The notes under the pieces were generated by a model that worked only from the letters and a program-made list of their open reading frames with translations, made no database searches and was not told where the DNA came from. 64,000 nucleotides of DNA from Paenibacillus caseinilyticus (GTDB lineage: Bacteria > Bacillota > Bacilli > Paenibacillales > NBRC-103111): NCBI RefSeq assembly GCF_027533645.1, contig NZ_JAQAGY010000015.1, forward strand, positions 62,001-126,000, read 5' to 3'. A program made the translations under genes and the position numbers. Positions within the stretch are counted from its first letter, which is position 1. The number at the start of each line of letters is the position of its first letter. Positions 50,935 through 60,427 of the stretch are shown one piece after another.

Positions 50935-51594
50935 TTACTTCTCCCCGATGCGGTTCCAGGACGTGACCGCTTCGATCGGCAGCCGTGTCGTCGGGTGACC
51001 GGGCTGCGCCGCTTTGCCGACCGCGATCAGCATCACGGTCACGTACGATTCCGGCACCCCGAAGGCCTCCCGGAAGAGCTGCGCATTGTAGCCGCCCATG
51101 GCCACCGTATCATAGCCGCGCGCCTTGGCCGACAGCATGAACTGCTGGGACACGAGTCCCCCGTCGACCAGCACAATGTCCTTGCGTCTTTCTTCCCCGA
51201 TCTCCGCATACATCTTCAGGGCATTGCCGGCGAGCAGATTCTTCCGCTCTTCGTCCATATAGCCTGCTTCTACCGCGGATTCATAGATCGCGCCGGCGTT
51301 CAGGTAGGCATCCTTGTCGCCCATCACGGCAATCACCGCAGCGGCATCGATCACCTGCTGCTGGTTGAATGCGATCGGCAGCAGCTTCTCCTTCAGCGGC
51401 GCTTCGTCGATCACGAGAAAACGCCACGGCTGCAGGTTCGAGCTCGACGGAGCGAGCACCGCTTCCTGCAGTATCTCGGTCAATTCCTCCCGCGTGATCT
51501 TCACGCTTGGATCATAATGCCGGACCGAACGGCGCTCCCGCACCACGCTGTAATAGTCTCGAAGGGCCTTCTCTTTCGTCGTTTCCATAGTCAT
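50935..51594 (-). CDS. Nitroreductase family protein
   Basis: 219 residues. FMN- or FAD-dependent reductase. The motif RERRSVRHYDP and the block SSNLQPWRFLVI are family hallmarks, with GGLVSQQFMLSAKARGYDTVAMGG for the second flavin half. ATG 51594 is chosen over the longer frame because MTMETTKEK is a sensible start with AGAGGA upstream. It is divergent from the Rrf2 gene and shares a long palindrome with it. Confidence 0.9.
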   Translation of the reverse strand: MTMETTKEKALRDYYSVVRERRSVRHYDPSVKITREELTEILQEAVLAPSSSNLQPWRFLVIDEAPLKEKLLPIAFNQQQVIDAAAVIAVMGDKDAYLNAGAIYESAVEAGYMDEERKNLLAGNALKMYAEIGEERRKDIVLVDGGLVSQQFMLSAKARGYDTVAMGGYNAQLFREAFGVPESYVTVMLIAVGKAAQPGHPTTRLPIEAVTSWNRIGEK

Positions 51595-51666
51595 CTGTCC
51601 TCTCATCTCATTACTGAGTTTTTTATCGAGCTTTTTTACTGAGTGTTTTTTTGCACAGTATAGTGC

Positions 51667-51737
51667 AAGATAAACAGCTTCGCGGTCCTTTAAGGACGAT
51701 GCGCGCTTATTAGAAATATAAGAGTACAGAATCGAAT
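51667..51737 (+). repeat. Interspersed repeat, type 2, partial copy
   Basis: Carries AAGATAAACAGC, the CGGTCCTTTAAGGAC core, GATGCGCGCTTATTAGAAAT and AAGAGTACAGAATCGA, but lacks the tail block present at 48357-48462. Confidence 0.7.
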
Positions 51738-51778
51738 ACGCTGCGCCTGCCCTCCGTCCAGTCCTGCATTGCCGCAGG

Positions 51779-51820
51779 GACGGATTATACTGTGTAAGTA
51801 TATGCACAGTATAATCCGTC
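51779..51820 (-). promoter_or_regulatory. Long perfect palindrome between nitroreductase and Rrf2 genes
   Basis: Arms of 16 bases (51779-51794 and 51805-51820) around a 10-base centre. Its right arm contains TATAAT, so a promoter for the nitroreductase gene probably lies inside it. A related smaller palindrome, TTGCAC-AGTATA-GTGCAA, sits at about 51653-51670. Both are candidate Rrf2 operators. Confidence 0.75.
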
Positions 51821-51832
51821 GCCGTATCCCTG

Positions 51833-52285
51833 TCAATCCCCTTCGGGCAGCAGCGTCTTCTCCGCCAGATCAGCTATCGTATACCGTCCGAGGACGGCGA
51901 GAATGCTCTGGTCGATCTCGGCCATCATGCCCGTGAACACTTCATTCATCCGCACGCCGAACGGCCGGTCGCCCGTGGATTCGAAGATCTCGTGATGCAG
52001 CGGTTCATCCTTCTGAAGAGCCGCCAGCACGTCCGCACAGGTGATGGATTCCGGCGGCCGCTTCAGCTTATATCCCCCGTCGCGGCCTTCCCGCGTCTCC
52101 AGAATGTTCTCCTGCACGAGCCTGGCCAGGATGCGCCGGATCAGCGTAGCTTCGGACTGCAAATGCTGCGCGATTTCGCCGCTCGGACAGCGGCTCGGGT
52201 ACCTTGAGAGCACCGTTACAGCCTGCAGCGCCAGCCCGTAAGTCCGGAAATTGGAGGGACAGGTGTATTTTTCTTTCTTCATCAT
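51833..52285 (-). CDS. Rrf2-family transcriptional regulator
   Basis: 150 residues, winged helix (GEIAQHLQSEATLIRRILARLVQENILETREGRDGGYKLKRPPESITCADVLAAL). It has no three-Cys cluster, so it is not an NsrR- or IscR-type sensor; it is closer to YwnA-type Rrf2 proteins. ATG 52285 follows GGAGGGAG. Divergent from the nitroreductase gene, which it probably represses through the palindrome at 51779-51820. Confidence 0.9.
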   Translation of the reverse strand: MMKKEKYTCPSNFRTYGLALQAVTVLSRYPSRCPSGEIAQHLQSEATLIRRILARLVQENILETREGRDGGYKLKRPPESITCADVLAALQKDEPLHHEIFESTGDRPFGVRMNEVFTGMMAEIDQSILAVLGRYTIADLAEKTLLPEGD

Positions 52286-52504
52286 CTCTAGCTCCCTCCT
52301 GGGTGGTCTGTCTATGTGTGTGCATTGTAGCAGACCCGGCGCGCTTATACAAGAATCCGCGTTCCTCTTCTGCCCGATGGAGTTGTCCCAGGTGCCCAAA
52401 AAAAAGACGTCTCCCCACCTGCACCCCTCATGAGAGCAGACGGGAAGACGCGCACATCCATCCGGTATCCATAACGGGTCATGCCCGGGTGGCTTCCCGA
52501 GCCG

Positions 52505-53275
52505 TCAGCGGTTCGACTGCAATCTGCTGATTCTCTGCATAACCCCGTGGATTCGTCTATACAGCGTACGGTTCTCGTGGTGCCGGAACAGTTCATAGAA
52601 CGGATTCGTATTGACCTCAATGATCCAGATCCGCTTGTTCGTGTCGATCGCAAAATCGATTCCGAGCCGGCGGCAGTGCTTGTGGCGGCTGCCGAACTGC
52701 CTCGCCGCCAGATAGCCCACGCGGCGCATCTCCGCGAAGACCCTATCGATCTGGCGAGGGGTGAAGCCTGCCCTGCGGAGCGACTCCCGGAAGCGGATCG
52801 CCTTGCCGCCGTGGTTATAGTTCGTCACGATTCTCGCGCCCGAGGCAACTTTCCCCATAATCCCCATGAACTGCCACTCCCGGCCCGGCCGCAGCATCAT
52901 CAGCCGGTAATCGACCGGGTGGCCGCCGATATGCAGCAGCGGAATGCCCCGCTGGATGAGGAAAGCTCTCGAGCGGGCATGCCTCATAACGACGCCGGGC
53001 ACCTGCCTGCCCGTTATCACCTGTACCCTTTGCTCCCGCCGGACCACATATCTGCCGCGCGCCCGGGGGCTGCGGGACAGCTTCATAATATGATTGCCGA
53101 ACGAACCAAAGACCGGTTTGATATACAAGACCCGGTACCGTTTCATATACGTATTCAAAGTTTTCCGGCTGAGCAGGCTGGTCGGTGGGATATGCCGCCG
53201 GAGCCGCCGCTGGCCGATCAGTCCGAGATGTCTTATCCACTTGCTTCGAACATGCCACTGCCGCTTTCTGATCAT
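52505..53275 (-). CDS. YheC/YheD-family spore-coat-type protein (ATP-grasp)
   Basis: 256 residues. Family of endospore coat-associated ATP-grasp proteins. The C-terminal catalytic block IDFAIDTNKRIWIIEVNTNPFYELFRHH is the metal and nucleotide site. N-terminal 70 residues are basic (MIRKRQWHVRSKWIRHLGLIGQRRLRR). ATG 53275. Downstream there is no second coat gene in the window. Confidence 0.88.
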   Translation of the reverse strand: MIRKRQWHVRSKWIRHLGLIGQRRLRRHIPPTSLLSRKTLNTYMKRYRVLYIKPVFGSFGNHIMKLSRSPRARGRYVVRREQRVQVITGRQVPGVVMRHARSRAFLIQRGIPLLHIGGHPVDYRLMMLRPGREWQFMGIMGKVASGARIVTNYNHGGKAIRFRESLRRAGFTPRQIDRVFAEMRRVGYLAARQFGSRHKHCRRLGIDFAIDTNKRIWIIEVNTNPFYELFRHHENRTLYRRIHGVMQRISRLQSNR

Positions 53276-53508
53276 ACCGTCCCTTCATCCCCTCTGTTCT
53301 GGTTCAACCTGATAGTGGTGGACCCTTCTATATGAATATGCTCCGGAAGGTTACTAGGAGTGGATGTTTTGTCCGGTTCATATACACTATTTGTGAGGAT
53401 GGCTCTGGGAGCAGCCTGGGGGTGAACGGGGCACGGAGTATGGAGCAGGACCGTGTGCTGGACGAAGCACGCATGTGGAACGGAGAAATACACCGGTTCT
53501 TCACATAG
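53276..53508. other. Intergenic region
   Basis: Upstream of the YheC/YheD gene, low-complexity GC-rich text with no frame carrying a ribosome site. Confidence 0.4.
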
Positions 53509-53535
53509 AAGGCACCGGAGGGAGTCCGGTGCCTT
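53509..53535 (-). terminator. Intrinsic terminator of the ara operon
   Basis: AAGGCACCGG (53509-53518) pairs with CCGGTGCCTT (53526-53535). It lies about 90 bases past the arabinanase stop. Confidence 0.7.
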
Positions 53536-53628
53536 CGCTTGCTGCATGCTGCGCTGAAGTCATGTCTTCAAGGCTCCGCTGGGCACATACCTCTCTGGAG
53601 AGATGATTCCCGGAGTGCCTCTTCCTTC

Positions 53629-55164
53629 TTATCTGCTGCGGACGCCCCAGACCGCGGTGCCGTTGTCCGACAGCGCCGTGAAGGCCAGCGCTTGCCGGCC
53701 GGCAGCTTCATCCCACCCTGCGGCGAAGACGCCGTGGTAGACCGTACCATCCAGCGTCAGTTCCACTTGGCCGCCCTCGCTCACGCTATAACGGCCGGCA
53801 GCGGCGCCGGTGATCCGGCCGTCCCCGGCCAGCCCGATGACGGTGGAGGTCTTGACCTCAGCGGAGATGTCCTTGCCATGGTTGACCAGCTGGTAGGATC
53901 CGGCCGCACTCCGCGCAGACACCTTCGTCACGGCGCCTGCCGCACTCCCTGGACCGCCTGCATATCGCAGCGGCGAAACGACCGGCCAGCCCTGCGAATT
54001 CATATACATCTCGTGCACCCGGATCTCATGATGCTCGCCCCGGTTCGGGAAGCGGGAGTGGAAGATGAGGAAGGACCTGCCCGTCTGTTCGTCGTAATAA
54101 GCCGAGTTGTGGCCTGGCGACACATAGCCCGTCCCCTGTTCTTCCCCCTAACCGGCGGAATCCCGCCCGAACACATGATTGCCCATCAGCTTGACGCCGT
54201 ACGGCTCGATGGACCGGTCATCGAACAGCGGCAGCGCCGGATCCGCCTGGACCCGGATCATGCCGTTTCCTTCTGCATCCGTATACGGACCATCGGGTGT
54301 CCGGGAACGAGCGGCACGGATATTGTAGCCCCCGTCCGCATCCAGTCCCCCATACGAGAGGAACAGATAATAGTAATCCGTCTCCGGGATGTACTGGATG
54401 TAAGGACCTTCGATCCGGGAGTGATTGCCTCCGAGCAGCTTCTTCCCGTAGCCCTGGCCCGGCAGCGGCCTGCCTGTCGCCGGGTCCATGCCCAGGATGA
54501 AGATCCCCCCGGAGTAGGAGCCGTACACCATCCACAGCTTGCCCTCCTTATCGAAGAACACATCCGGATCAACCACATTCGGATGAATCTTCGCATCGTA
54601 GACCGTGCCGTCCTCGCTGGGCTCGCCCCACATGCCCGACTTCAGGAGAATTCCCTGGTCCTTGTATGGGCCTTCGATCCGGTCCGCAACCGCTACGCCG
54701 AGCGCGGACCTCGGGGAATCGCCCTTGCAGGCATTATAATACATGTAGAATTTGCCGTCCCCGAGCTGGATGACATCCGCTGCCCAGAGCGTATTCGTCT
54801 GCGCCCATTCGAGCGCTTCCTTCAATTCTTCCTTGACGTTCGGGATCAGCGGGTTGCCGTCCGTAACGCCGGCGGCGACGAGATCCCAGCCCACAAGGTC
54901 CTTCGTCTTCGCTACAGCCAGATGGGAGCCGAAGACGTAGAAAGTGTCCCCCGCCTTAATGATAGAAGGATCATGTACGGATGCATTCTTGAATACCGGA
55001 GCTGCAATGTTCATCGCTTCCTGTCCTGTCCCCCCATTCTGGTTATGCTCCTTCTGCTGAAGGGCGCTGTTGTACTGATAGCTGTCCGCCCTAACCGCCG
55101 TGTACAAAACGGCAGCCCCCAGCAGGGCCGGAATCAGTGCTTTGACCGCTGTCTTGGTGTTCAT
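53629..55164 (-). pseudogene. abnA: Endo-alpha-1,5-L-arabinanase (GH43), interrupted by an in-frame stop
   Basis: One frame of 512 codons runs from ATG 55164 to 53629 and is broken only by TAG at 54148-54150 (GGT-TAG-GGG-GAA). Before the stop: a signal peptide or anchor, then GH43 blades with the catalytic Asp context (KNASVHDPSIIKAGDTFYVFGSH), NTLWAADVIQL, and DAKIHPNVVDPDVFF. After it: GYVSPGHNSAYYDEQTGRSFLIFHSRFPNRGEHHEIRVHEMY and the C-terminal beta-rich domain. Both halves are ordinary, so the stop is either a fresh mutation or is read through. Last gene of the ara operon. Confidence 0.88.
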
Positions 55165-55288
55165 CTTGTGTCGTGTCTCCTTCGCCTGCCAAGTGTCGGC
55201 CTTTACTTAGAATGATGGCCCGGCGGGCAGGCCCGCCAGGCTTAGGAATCGGTTGTATAAAATTCCGCTTGCGGTATGCTTCGGCCCG

Positions 55289-56779
55289 TTAAGCCTTCTC
55301 CACGAGCTCGATGATCGCCACGCAAGCGGCAGGCAGGTTGACGCGCAGCCCCTTCTCCGTAAGCGACACTTCCTTGAACTCGCGCGGAGCAACCTTCGCC
55401 GGCTCCTGGAACGTGTTGTGGTCGTGAATGTCGCCGCTGGCGAGCACACGGCCGGAGGCCAGCTCGAAGGCGCCTTCGAGTCCGCGCAGCTCGAGATTCA
55501 GGTCCGCCGAAGCGTTCGGATCCAGATTGCAGAGGGACACGTGAATGCGGCCGTCTTTCTTCGAAGCGGACACGGTCACCTGCGGCAAGGTTACGCCGTT
55601 GTTCTCATATGCGCCGAACTCGCCGTGAATCGCCAAGTGCTCGGCATCCTGGTGCACCTTGAACATCTCCATGACATGGTAGGTCGGCGTCAGGAGCATC
55701 TGGCTGCCTTCGGTCAGGATGACCGCCTGAAGCACGTTCACCATCTGGGCCAGGTTCGCCATATGCACCCGGTCGCAATGCTTGTGGAACACGTGCAGGT
55801 GGATGCCGGCTACGAGTGCGTCGCGCATCGTGTTCTGCTGGTACAGGAAGCCCGGATTCGTGCCCGGCTCGACGAGGAACCAAGTGCCCCACTCGTCGAC
55901 GATCAGGCCGACGCGCTTCTGCGGGTCATAGCGGTCCATAATCGTGCTGTGGCGGGTGATGAGCTCATCCATACGCAGCGACTTCTGCATCGTCTCGAAC
56001 CAGTCGTTCTCATCGAAAGTCAGCGCCGGCTTCTTCTCTTCCCAGGAGCCCGGGATCGTGTAGTTGTGCAGGCTGAGGCCGTCCATTAGCGGAGCGGCTT
56101 CACGCATGAGCACCTCTGTCCAGCGGTAGTCGTCCACGTTCGCGCCGCCGGCGATCTTGTACAGCTTGTTGTCGCCGTACTGGCGGACATACGTCTGGTA
56201 ACGGCGGTACAGGTCCGCGTAGTATTCCGGCTTCATGTTGCCGCCGCAGCCCCAGTTCTCGTTGCCGACGCCGAAGTACTTCAGCTTCCAAGGCTTATCC
56301 TTGCCGTTCTTCTTGCGCCGGTTCGCCATCGGGGACTCGCCGTCGAAGGTCATGTACTCGACCCACTCGGACATCTCCTGCACGGAACCGCTGCCCACGT
56401 TGCCGCAGATGTACGGCTCGGTCTCGAGCAGCTCGCACAGCTGGAAGAACTCATGCGTGCCGAAGTGGTTGTTCTCGACCACGCCGCCCCAGTGCGTGTT
56501 GATCATGCGCTTGCGGGTTTCGCGCGGGCCTACGCCGTCTTCCCAGTGGTACTCGTCGGCGAAGCAGCCGCCCGGCCAGCGCAGGTTCGGAATATTCAGC
56601 TTCTTCAGCGCCTCGACGACGTCGTTGCGGATGCCCTTCGTGTTCGGGATCGGGGACTCTTCTCCGACCCAGAGTCCTTCATAGATGCAGCGGCCGAGGT
56701 GCTCCGCGAAGTGTCCATAAATATGACGGGAAATCGTCCCTTGGGACCAGTCGGCGTGGATAACAACCTTGTGTGACAT
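55289..56779 (-). CDS. abfA: Alpha-L-arabinofuranosidase, GH51
   Basis: 496 residues. Releases L-arabinose from arabinan and arabinoxylan oligosaccharides. GH51 blocks are present: [52 protein letters not shown], the acid/base Glu in [25 protein letters not shown] and the nucleophile Glu in [15 protein letters not shown] 56779 after GAGGAGAGAG. Between araQ and the arabinanase gene; no signal peptide, so intracellular, as expected for imported oligosaccharides. Confidence 0.95.
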   Translation of the reverse strand: MSHKVVIHADWSQGTISRHIYGHFAEHLGRCIYEGLWVGEESPIPNTKGIRNDVVEALKKLNIPNLRWPGGCFADEYHWEDGVGPRETRKRMINTHWGGVVENNHFGTHEFFQLCELLETEPYICGNVGSGSVQEMSEWVEYMTFDGESPMANRRKKNGKDKPWKLKYFGVGNENWGCGGNMKPEYYADLYRRYQTYVRQYGDNKLYKIAGGANVDDYRWTEVLMREAAPLMDGLSLHNYTIPGSWEEKKPALTFDENDWFETMQKSLRMDELITRHSTIMDRYDPQKRVGLIVDEWGTWFLVEPGTNPGFLYQQNTMRDALVAGIHLHVFHKHCDRVHMANLAQMVNVLQAVILTEGSQMLLTPTYHVMEMFKVHQDAEHLAIHGEFGAYENNGVTLPQVTVSASKKDGRIHVSLCNLDPNASADLNLELRGLEGAFELASGRVLASGDIHDHNTFQEPAKVAPREFKEVSLTEKGLRVNLPAACVAIIELVEKA

Positions 56780-56830
56780 GTTGGTTTCTCTCTCCTCTAT
56801 ATGTAAGTGGGGGGCCGGCAGGTGCGCCGG

Positions 56831-57691
56831 TTACCCCTTGATACCGGTAAGGGCAATCCCTTCGATGAAATAGCGCTGGGCGAAGGCGAACAGGATCAGC
56901 GTCGGAATCAGGGCGACGACGGAGCCCGCCATAATCAGCGTCCACTCGGATGCGTAATAGGATGTAAATGATGCGAGCTCCATCTGCAGCGTATACTTCT
57001 CCGGCGAGTTCAGGTAGATCAGCGGACCAAGGTAATCGTTGTATCCCGCGTTGTAGGACAAGATCGCCTGGGTGATCAGCGCCGGCTTGCTCAGCGGCAG
57101 GATAATCTTCAGGAATACGCCTAGCGGATTGAGTCCGTCGATCTTGGCCGCATCCTCGAGTTCATCGGGCAGCTGCTTAATGAACTGGCGCAGGAAGAAG
57201 ATGACCATCGGGGCGCCGAACATACCGGGAATCATCAGCGGCTTCCAGGAGTCGGTCCAGCCGAAGTTCTTGAACATGATGAACGCCGGGATCATCATGA
57301 CCGCAGCGGGAATCATCAGCGAGACGACCAGCACCATGAAGAGCCTATCCCGGCCCGGGAAGCGGAGCTTCGCGAACGCATAGCCCGCGAGAGCACATAC
57401 GAACAGGCCGATCACAATCGTCGGGAGGATGATCATCATCGTGTTGAAGAAGCCCCGGATCATATGGGCGTCTTCGAAGATCGTACGGTAGTTCTCCCAC
57501 ATGATGTCCTCCGGGATCCACTGGGGCGGATACGAGAACACGGCCCCTTTGTCCTTGAGGGAGGTCGATAGCATCCACAGGAACGGGATCGCCATGAACA
57601 GTCCGCCGATCGACATCAGAATATAGACGACCGTCTTATTCAGAATTTCGGCGTAATTGGTGCTGCGCTTGGCAGCGGATGAAGTAGTCAA
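56831..57691 (-). CDS. araQ: Arabino-oligosaccharide ABC transporter permease AraQ type
   Basis: 286 residues with six membrane segments and the EAA loop (EDAAKIDGLNPLGVFLKIILP). TTG 57691 is the start, with GGGAGG upstream. With araP it forms the permease pair of a carbohydrate-uptake importer; the ATPase (MsmX-like) is not encoded here. Confidence 0.9.
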   Translation of the reverse strand: MTTSSAAKRSTNYAEILNKTVVYILMSIGGLFMAIPFLWMLSTSLKDKGAVFSYPPQWIPEDIMWENYRTIFEDAHMIRGFFNTMMIILPTIVIGLFVCALAGYAFAKLRFPGRDRLFMVLVVSLMIPAAVMMIPAFIMFKNFGWTDSWKPLMIPGMFGAPMVIFFLRQFIKQLPDELEDAAKIDGLNPLGVFLKIILPLSKPALITQAILSYNAGYNDYLGPLIYLNSPEKYTLQMELASFTSYYASEWTLIMAGSVVALIPTLILFAFAQRYFIEGIALTGIKG

Positions 57692-57708
57692 TGCCCTCTG
57701 CCTCCCTC

Positions 57709-58632
57709 TTAGTTATAGTGAACCCAGCGCTTCGACAGCAGGAAGTTCAGGAGAATGATGACCATAATGATGATGCCGATGAACCAGGAGATCGCGGAAG
57801 CATAGCCCATCTCGTTGTACTCGAAGGCTGTCGTATAGAGATAATACACGATCGTCGTCGTCGAGAAATTCGGGCCCCCGCCGGTCATGAGTACGAAGCG
57901 CGGGAAATCCTGGAGAGCTGCGATCAGCGAGGTGACCAGGATGAAGAAGGTGATCGGCGAGATGCCCGGCACGGTAATGTGCACGAACTTCTTCCAGGCC
58001 CCCGCCCCGTCCATCGTGGCCGCTTCGTACAGGGAGGTCGGCACGTTGCCCAGCGCCGCCAGGTACATGATGATCGAGATGCCGAGCCCGCCCCATACGC
58101 CTTGGAAGATCATCGCCGGCATGGCCCAATTCTCGTCCGTGAGCCAGGCCGGACCCTGAATGCCAAGAAGGCTCAGGAAGTAGTTCAGCAGACCGTAGTC
58201 CGAGTTGAAGATCCACTGCCAGATCAGCGTCATCGCAACGATCGAGCAGATCGTCGGAAGGAAGAAGAGCATCCGGAACACATTCTTGCCCCTCAGATTC
58301 TGGTTCAGCATAATGGCGATGAGCAGCGAGACCACCATGCCGATCGGTACGCCGAGTGCCGCATAGAACGTGTTCCAGAGCGTCTTCCATACGAGCGGAT
58401 CCTCGAACAGGGCTCGCTTGTAATTCTCCGTCCCTACGAACTCCGGAGGCGTACTGAAGTCAAAGATGGTGAAGCTGTAATACAAGGAAGTGAGCAGCGG
58501 GTAGAGCAGAAATACGGCAAGACCGATGAACGGAGGGGCGATGAAGAGATAGCCCCACCATTTCTCGCTGGCATACAGCGATCTTTTTTTAGCGGCACGC
58601 GTTCCTGCCGCCGTTAACGGATTAGCGTTCAT
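57709..58632 (-). CDS. araP: Arabino-oligosaccharide ABC transporter permease AraP type
   Basis: 307 residues, six membrane segments, EAA loop (YEAATMDGAGAWKKFVHITVPGI). ATG 58632. Overlaps neither neighbour; the 17 bases to araQ are normal spacing. It partners araQ. Confidence 0.9.
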   Translation of the reverse strand: MNANPLTAAGTRAAKKRSLYASEKWWGYLFIAPPFIGLAVFLLYPLLTSLYYSFTIFDFSTPPEFVGTENYKRALFEDPLVWKTLWNTFYAALGVPIGMVVSLLIAIMLNQNLRGKNVFRMLFFLPTICSIVAMTLIWQWIFNSDYGLLNYFLSLLGIQGPAWLTDENWAMPAMIFQGVWGGLGISIIMYLAALGNVPTSLYEAATMDGAGAWKKFVHITVPGISPITFFILVTSLIAALQDFPRFVLMTGGGPNFSTTTIVYYLYTTAFEYNEMGYASAISWFIGIIIMVIILLNFLLSKRWVHYN

Positions 58633-58704
58633 TGCAGTATGGACCTCCTATCCAATCCGAAGTCTCTTATCTCATGCGGCATGTCTTTTCAAATCATACG
58701 GCTC

Positions 58705-60039
58705 TTATTTGAAGATCTCGGGATTGCCGTCCTTGATCTCTTTGTCGATGACAGGCTTCATCTTGTCGAGGAAGGTTTGGGCGGATTCCGTACCGATCCA
58801 GAACTCCGCGAGCTTCTGGTTGAACGTGTCGGACCACTTCGGATTCGGCAGGTACGTCCACGGACCGGCGAGCTGGTTCTCCGCCGCTTTCACGAAGACG
58901 GAGGCATGCTCCGGCTTCTGGCCCGGCTGCAGGAATACATCGGTAGACGACATCGACTTGAAGTTCGGGATGGAGAAGCCGAGCTCGGTCATCTTCGTCT
59001 GGCCTTCCTTGCCGGCGAACCATTCGACCAGCTTGTAGGATTCATCCGGATGCTTCGTCTTCGCATTGACGCCCAGACCTACGGAACCGGACCAGCCGTT
59101 CACCCAAGAGCCTGTGGCCGACGGGATCGGAGCCACGTCCCAGTCGAACTTCAGCTTGCGGTAGGTCGGCACCTGCCAGCGGCCGGCCGTGATCGTCGCG
59201 AGCTTCCCGGCTTCGAACATCTGTCCGTCATTCATCGACTGCAGGGCGCGGGCATCCGGCACGACCTTGTGCACGTTGATCAGATCGTAGGCGAACTGCA
59301 TCGCCTTCGCGCCTTCCGGCTGGTTCAGCGTGAACTCCTTGCGGTCCTTGCTCAGCACATCGCCCTTGTTCGACCAGACGAAGCCTTCCCACCAGCTCGG
59401 GCCCGAGCCGTAGATGTCCGTTTTGCCGTCGCCGTTCTCGTCGATCGTCAGCTTCTTCCACATCGCGAGCGCATCTTCCCAGGACATCGGCTTATCGGCG
59501 CTTGGATACGGGACGTTATACTTGTCGAACAGCGCTTTGTTGTAGTACATCACGGACGGCCCGATATCCTTCGGCAGCGCATACAGCGCCCCTTTGCCGG
59601 GGACGGTCCCGTCAAAACGGTATCGGTTGAGGCCGGTCTCCCACATGTCGCTGAGGTCCAGCTTGCCGCTCTTCTTGATCATCTCGTCAATATTCAAGAA
59701 AGCTCCCTGCTTCACCCAGCGCGGGAAATCCCCGTCTGTCGTGAAGATGACATCGGGCGCTTTGCCCCCGGCAATCATCGTGTTGAGCTTCACCGAGTAG
59801 TCGCTCGGAATGTGCTGGAATTTCACCTTGATGTTCGGATTGGCCTTCTCGAAGTCTTGGAGTACGCTTTCAAAAACTTTACGTTCGTCCGGCGCCCCCC
59901 AGGAGGACACGGAAATTTCGACCTTCCCGGAAGTGGAGCCTTCCGCCGCCGCGCCTTCCTTCGGCGCGCTGCCGCCAGAACATCCTGTCAATCCAATCGC
60001 CCCCGTAAGCGCCAGTAGGGTCAATGCCTTTGTGTTCAT
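58705..60039 (-). CDS. araN: Extracellular solute-binding lipoprotein, AraN type
   Basis: 444 residues. Binds arabino-oligosaccharides for the araPQ permease. Lipobox LTGCSG at the N-terminus, then a family-1 solute-binding fold (GKVEISVSSWGAPDERKVFESVLQDFEKANPNIKVKFQHI, MIAGGKAPDVIFTTDGDFPRWVKQGAFLNIDEMI). ATG 60039 is chosen behind AAGGAGG. First gene of the ara operon, with a long 5' leader (about 210 bases) that holds a cre site. Confidence 0.93.
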   Translation of the reverse strand: MNTKALTLLALTGAIGLTGCSGGSAPKEGAAAEGSTSGKVEISVSSWGAPDERKVFESVLQDFEKANPNIKVKFQHIPSDYSVKLNTMIAGGKAPDVIFTTDGDFPRWVKQGAFLNIDEMIKKSGKLDLSDMWETGLNRYRFDGTVPGKGALYALPKDIGPSVMYYNKALFDKYNVPYPSADKPMSWEDALAMWKKLTIDENGDGKTDIYGSGPSWWEGFVWSNKGDVLSKDRKEFTLNQPEGAKAMQFAYDLINVHKVVPDARALQSMNDGQMFEAGKLATITAGRWQVPTYRKLKFDWDVAPIPSATGSWVNGWSGSVGLGVNAKTKHPDESYKLVEWFAGKEGQTKMTELGFSIPNFKSMSSTDVFLQPGQKPEHASVFVKAAENQLAGPWTYLPNPKWSDTFNQKLAEFWIGTESAQTFLDKMKPVIDKEIKDGNPEIFK

Positions 60040-60149
60040 GAATAAATGACCTCCTTGATATGGATACCTCAACAAAACAGAAAACGCTTTCTTGCATGAT
60101 TCCTCATCGCTGCTGCAAAGCAAAGCTCCGTGGCTGGGAGTAATGGTTA

Positions 60150-60163
60150 TGTAAGCGATAACA
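60150..60163 (-). promoter_or_regulatory. cre (CcpA) site in the araN leader
   Basis: TGTAAGCGATAACA matches the cre consensus TGWNANCGNTNWCA at every fixed position. It lies about 85 bases downstream of the probable transcript start, a normal roadblock position for carbon catabolite repression. Confidence 0.8.
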
Positions 60164-60209
60164 ATGAGGCCAGTCGGATTAGCTTCTCACACTGCTTTCC
60201 CTGAAGTCG

Positions 60210-60255
60210 TTCACAATGTTATAAACTACTTCACAACAACGTTTATCTATTCACA
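60210..60255. repeat. Three TTCACA direct repeats at a 20-bp period
   Basis: TTCACA occurs at 60210-60215, 60230-60235 and 60250-60255, each followed by an A/T-rich stretch (AATGTTATAAAC, ACAACGTTTATC, TCATAAAAAGG). The last copy overlaps the -10 of the araN promoter. A 20-base period means two helical turns, so a protein could bind all three. Confidence 0.7.
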
Positions 60256-60283
60256 TCATAAAAAGGATGCTCCCCTATGTCAA
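60255..60283 (-). promoter_or_regulatory. Promoter of the ara operon
   Basis: TTGACA (60283-60278) and TATGAT (60260-60255) on the minus strand with a 17-base spacer. The -35 is a full consensus match. The transcript would start near 60248, giving a leader of about 209 bases. Confidence 0.8.
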
Positions 60284-60427
60284 CATTTTTTTGTAAAGTG
60301 TTTTATGTTTATATAAATATATTTGCCTGAATATATAATTTTCGACGGAATGTAAACCCTCCTTGCTAAATGTCAAATAAGTAAGGTATAGTAAAACGTA
60401 AATGAATAACCAACCGGAAGAGGTACC

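Noticed and set aside
60079..60092. Second cre-like palindrome (AGAAAGCGTTTTCT) near the araN start
   Set aside because: The outer consensus bases T and A are both wrong; kept only as a weak possibility beside the good site at 60150.
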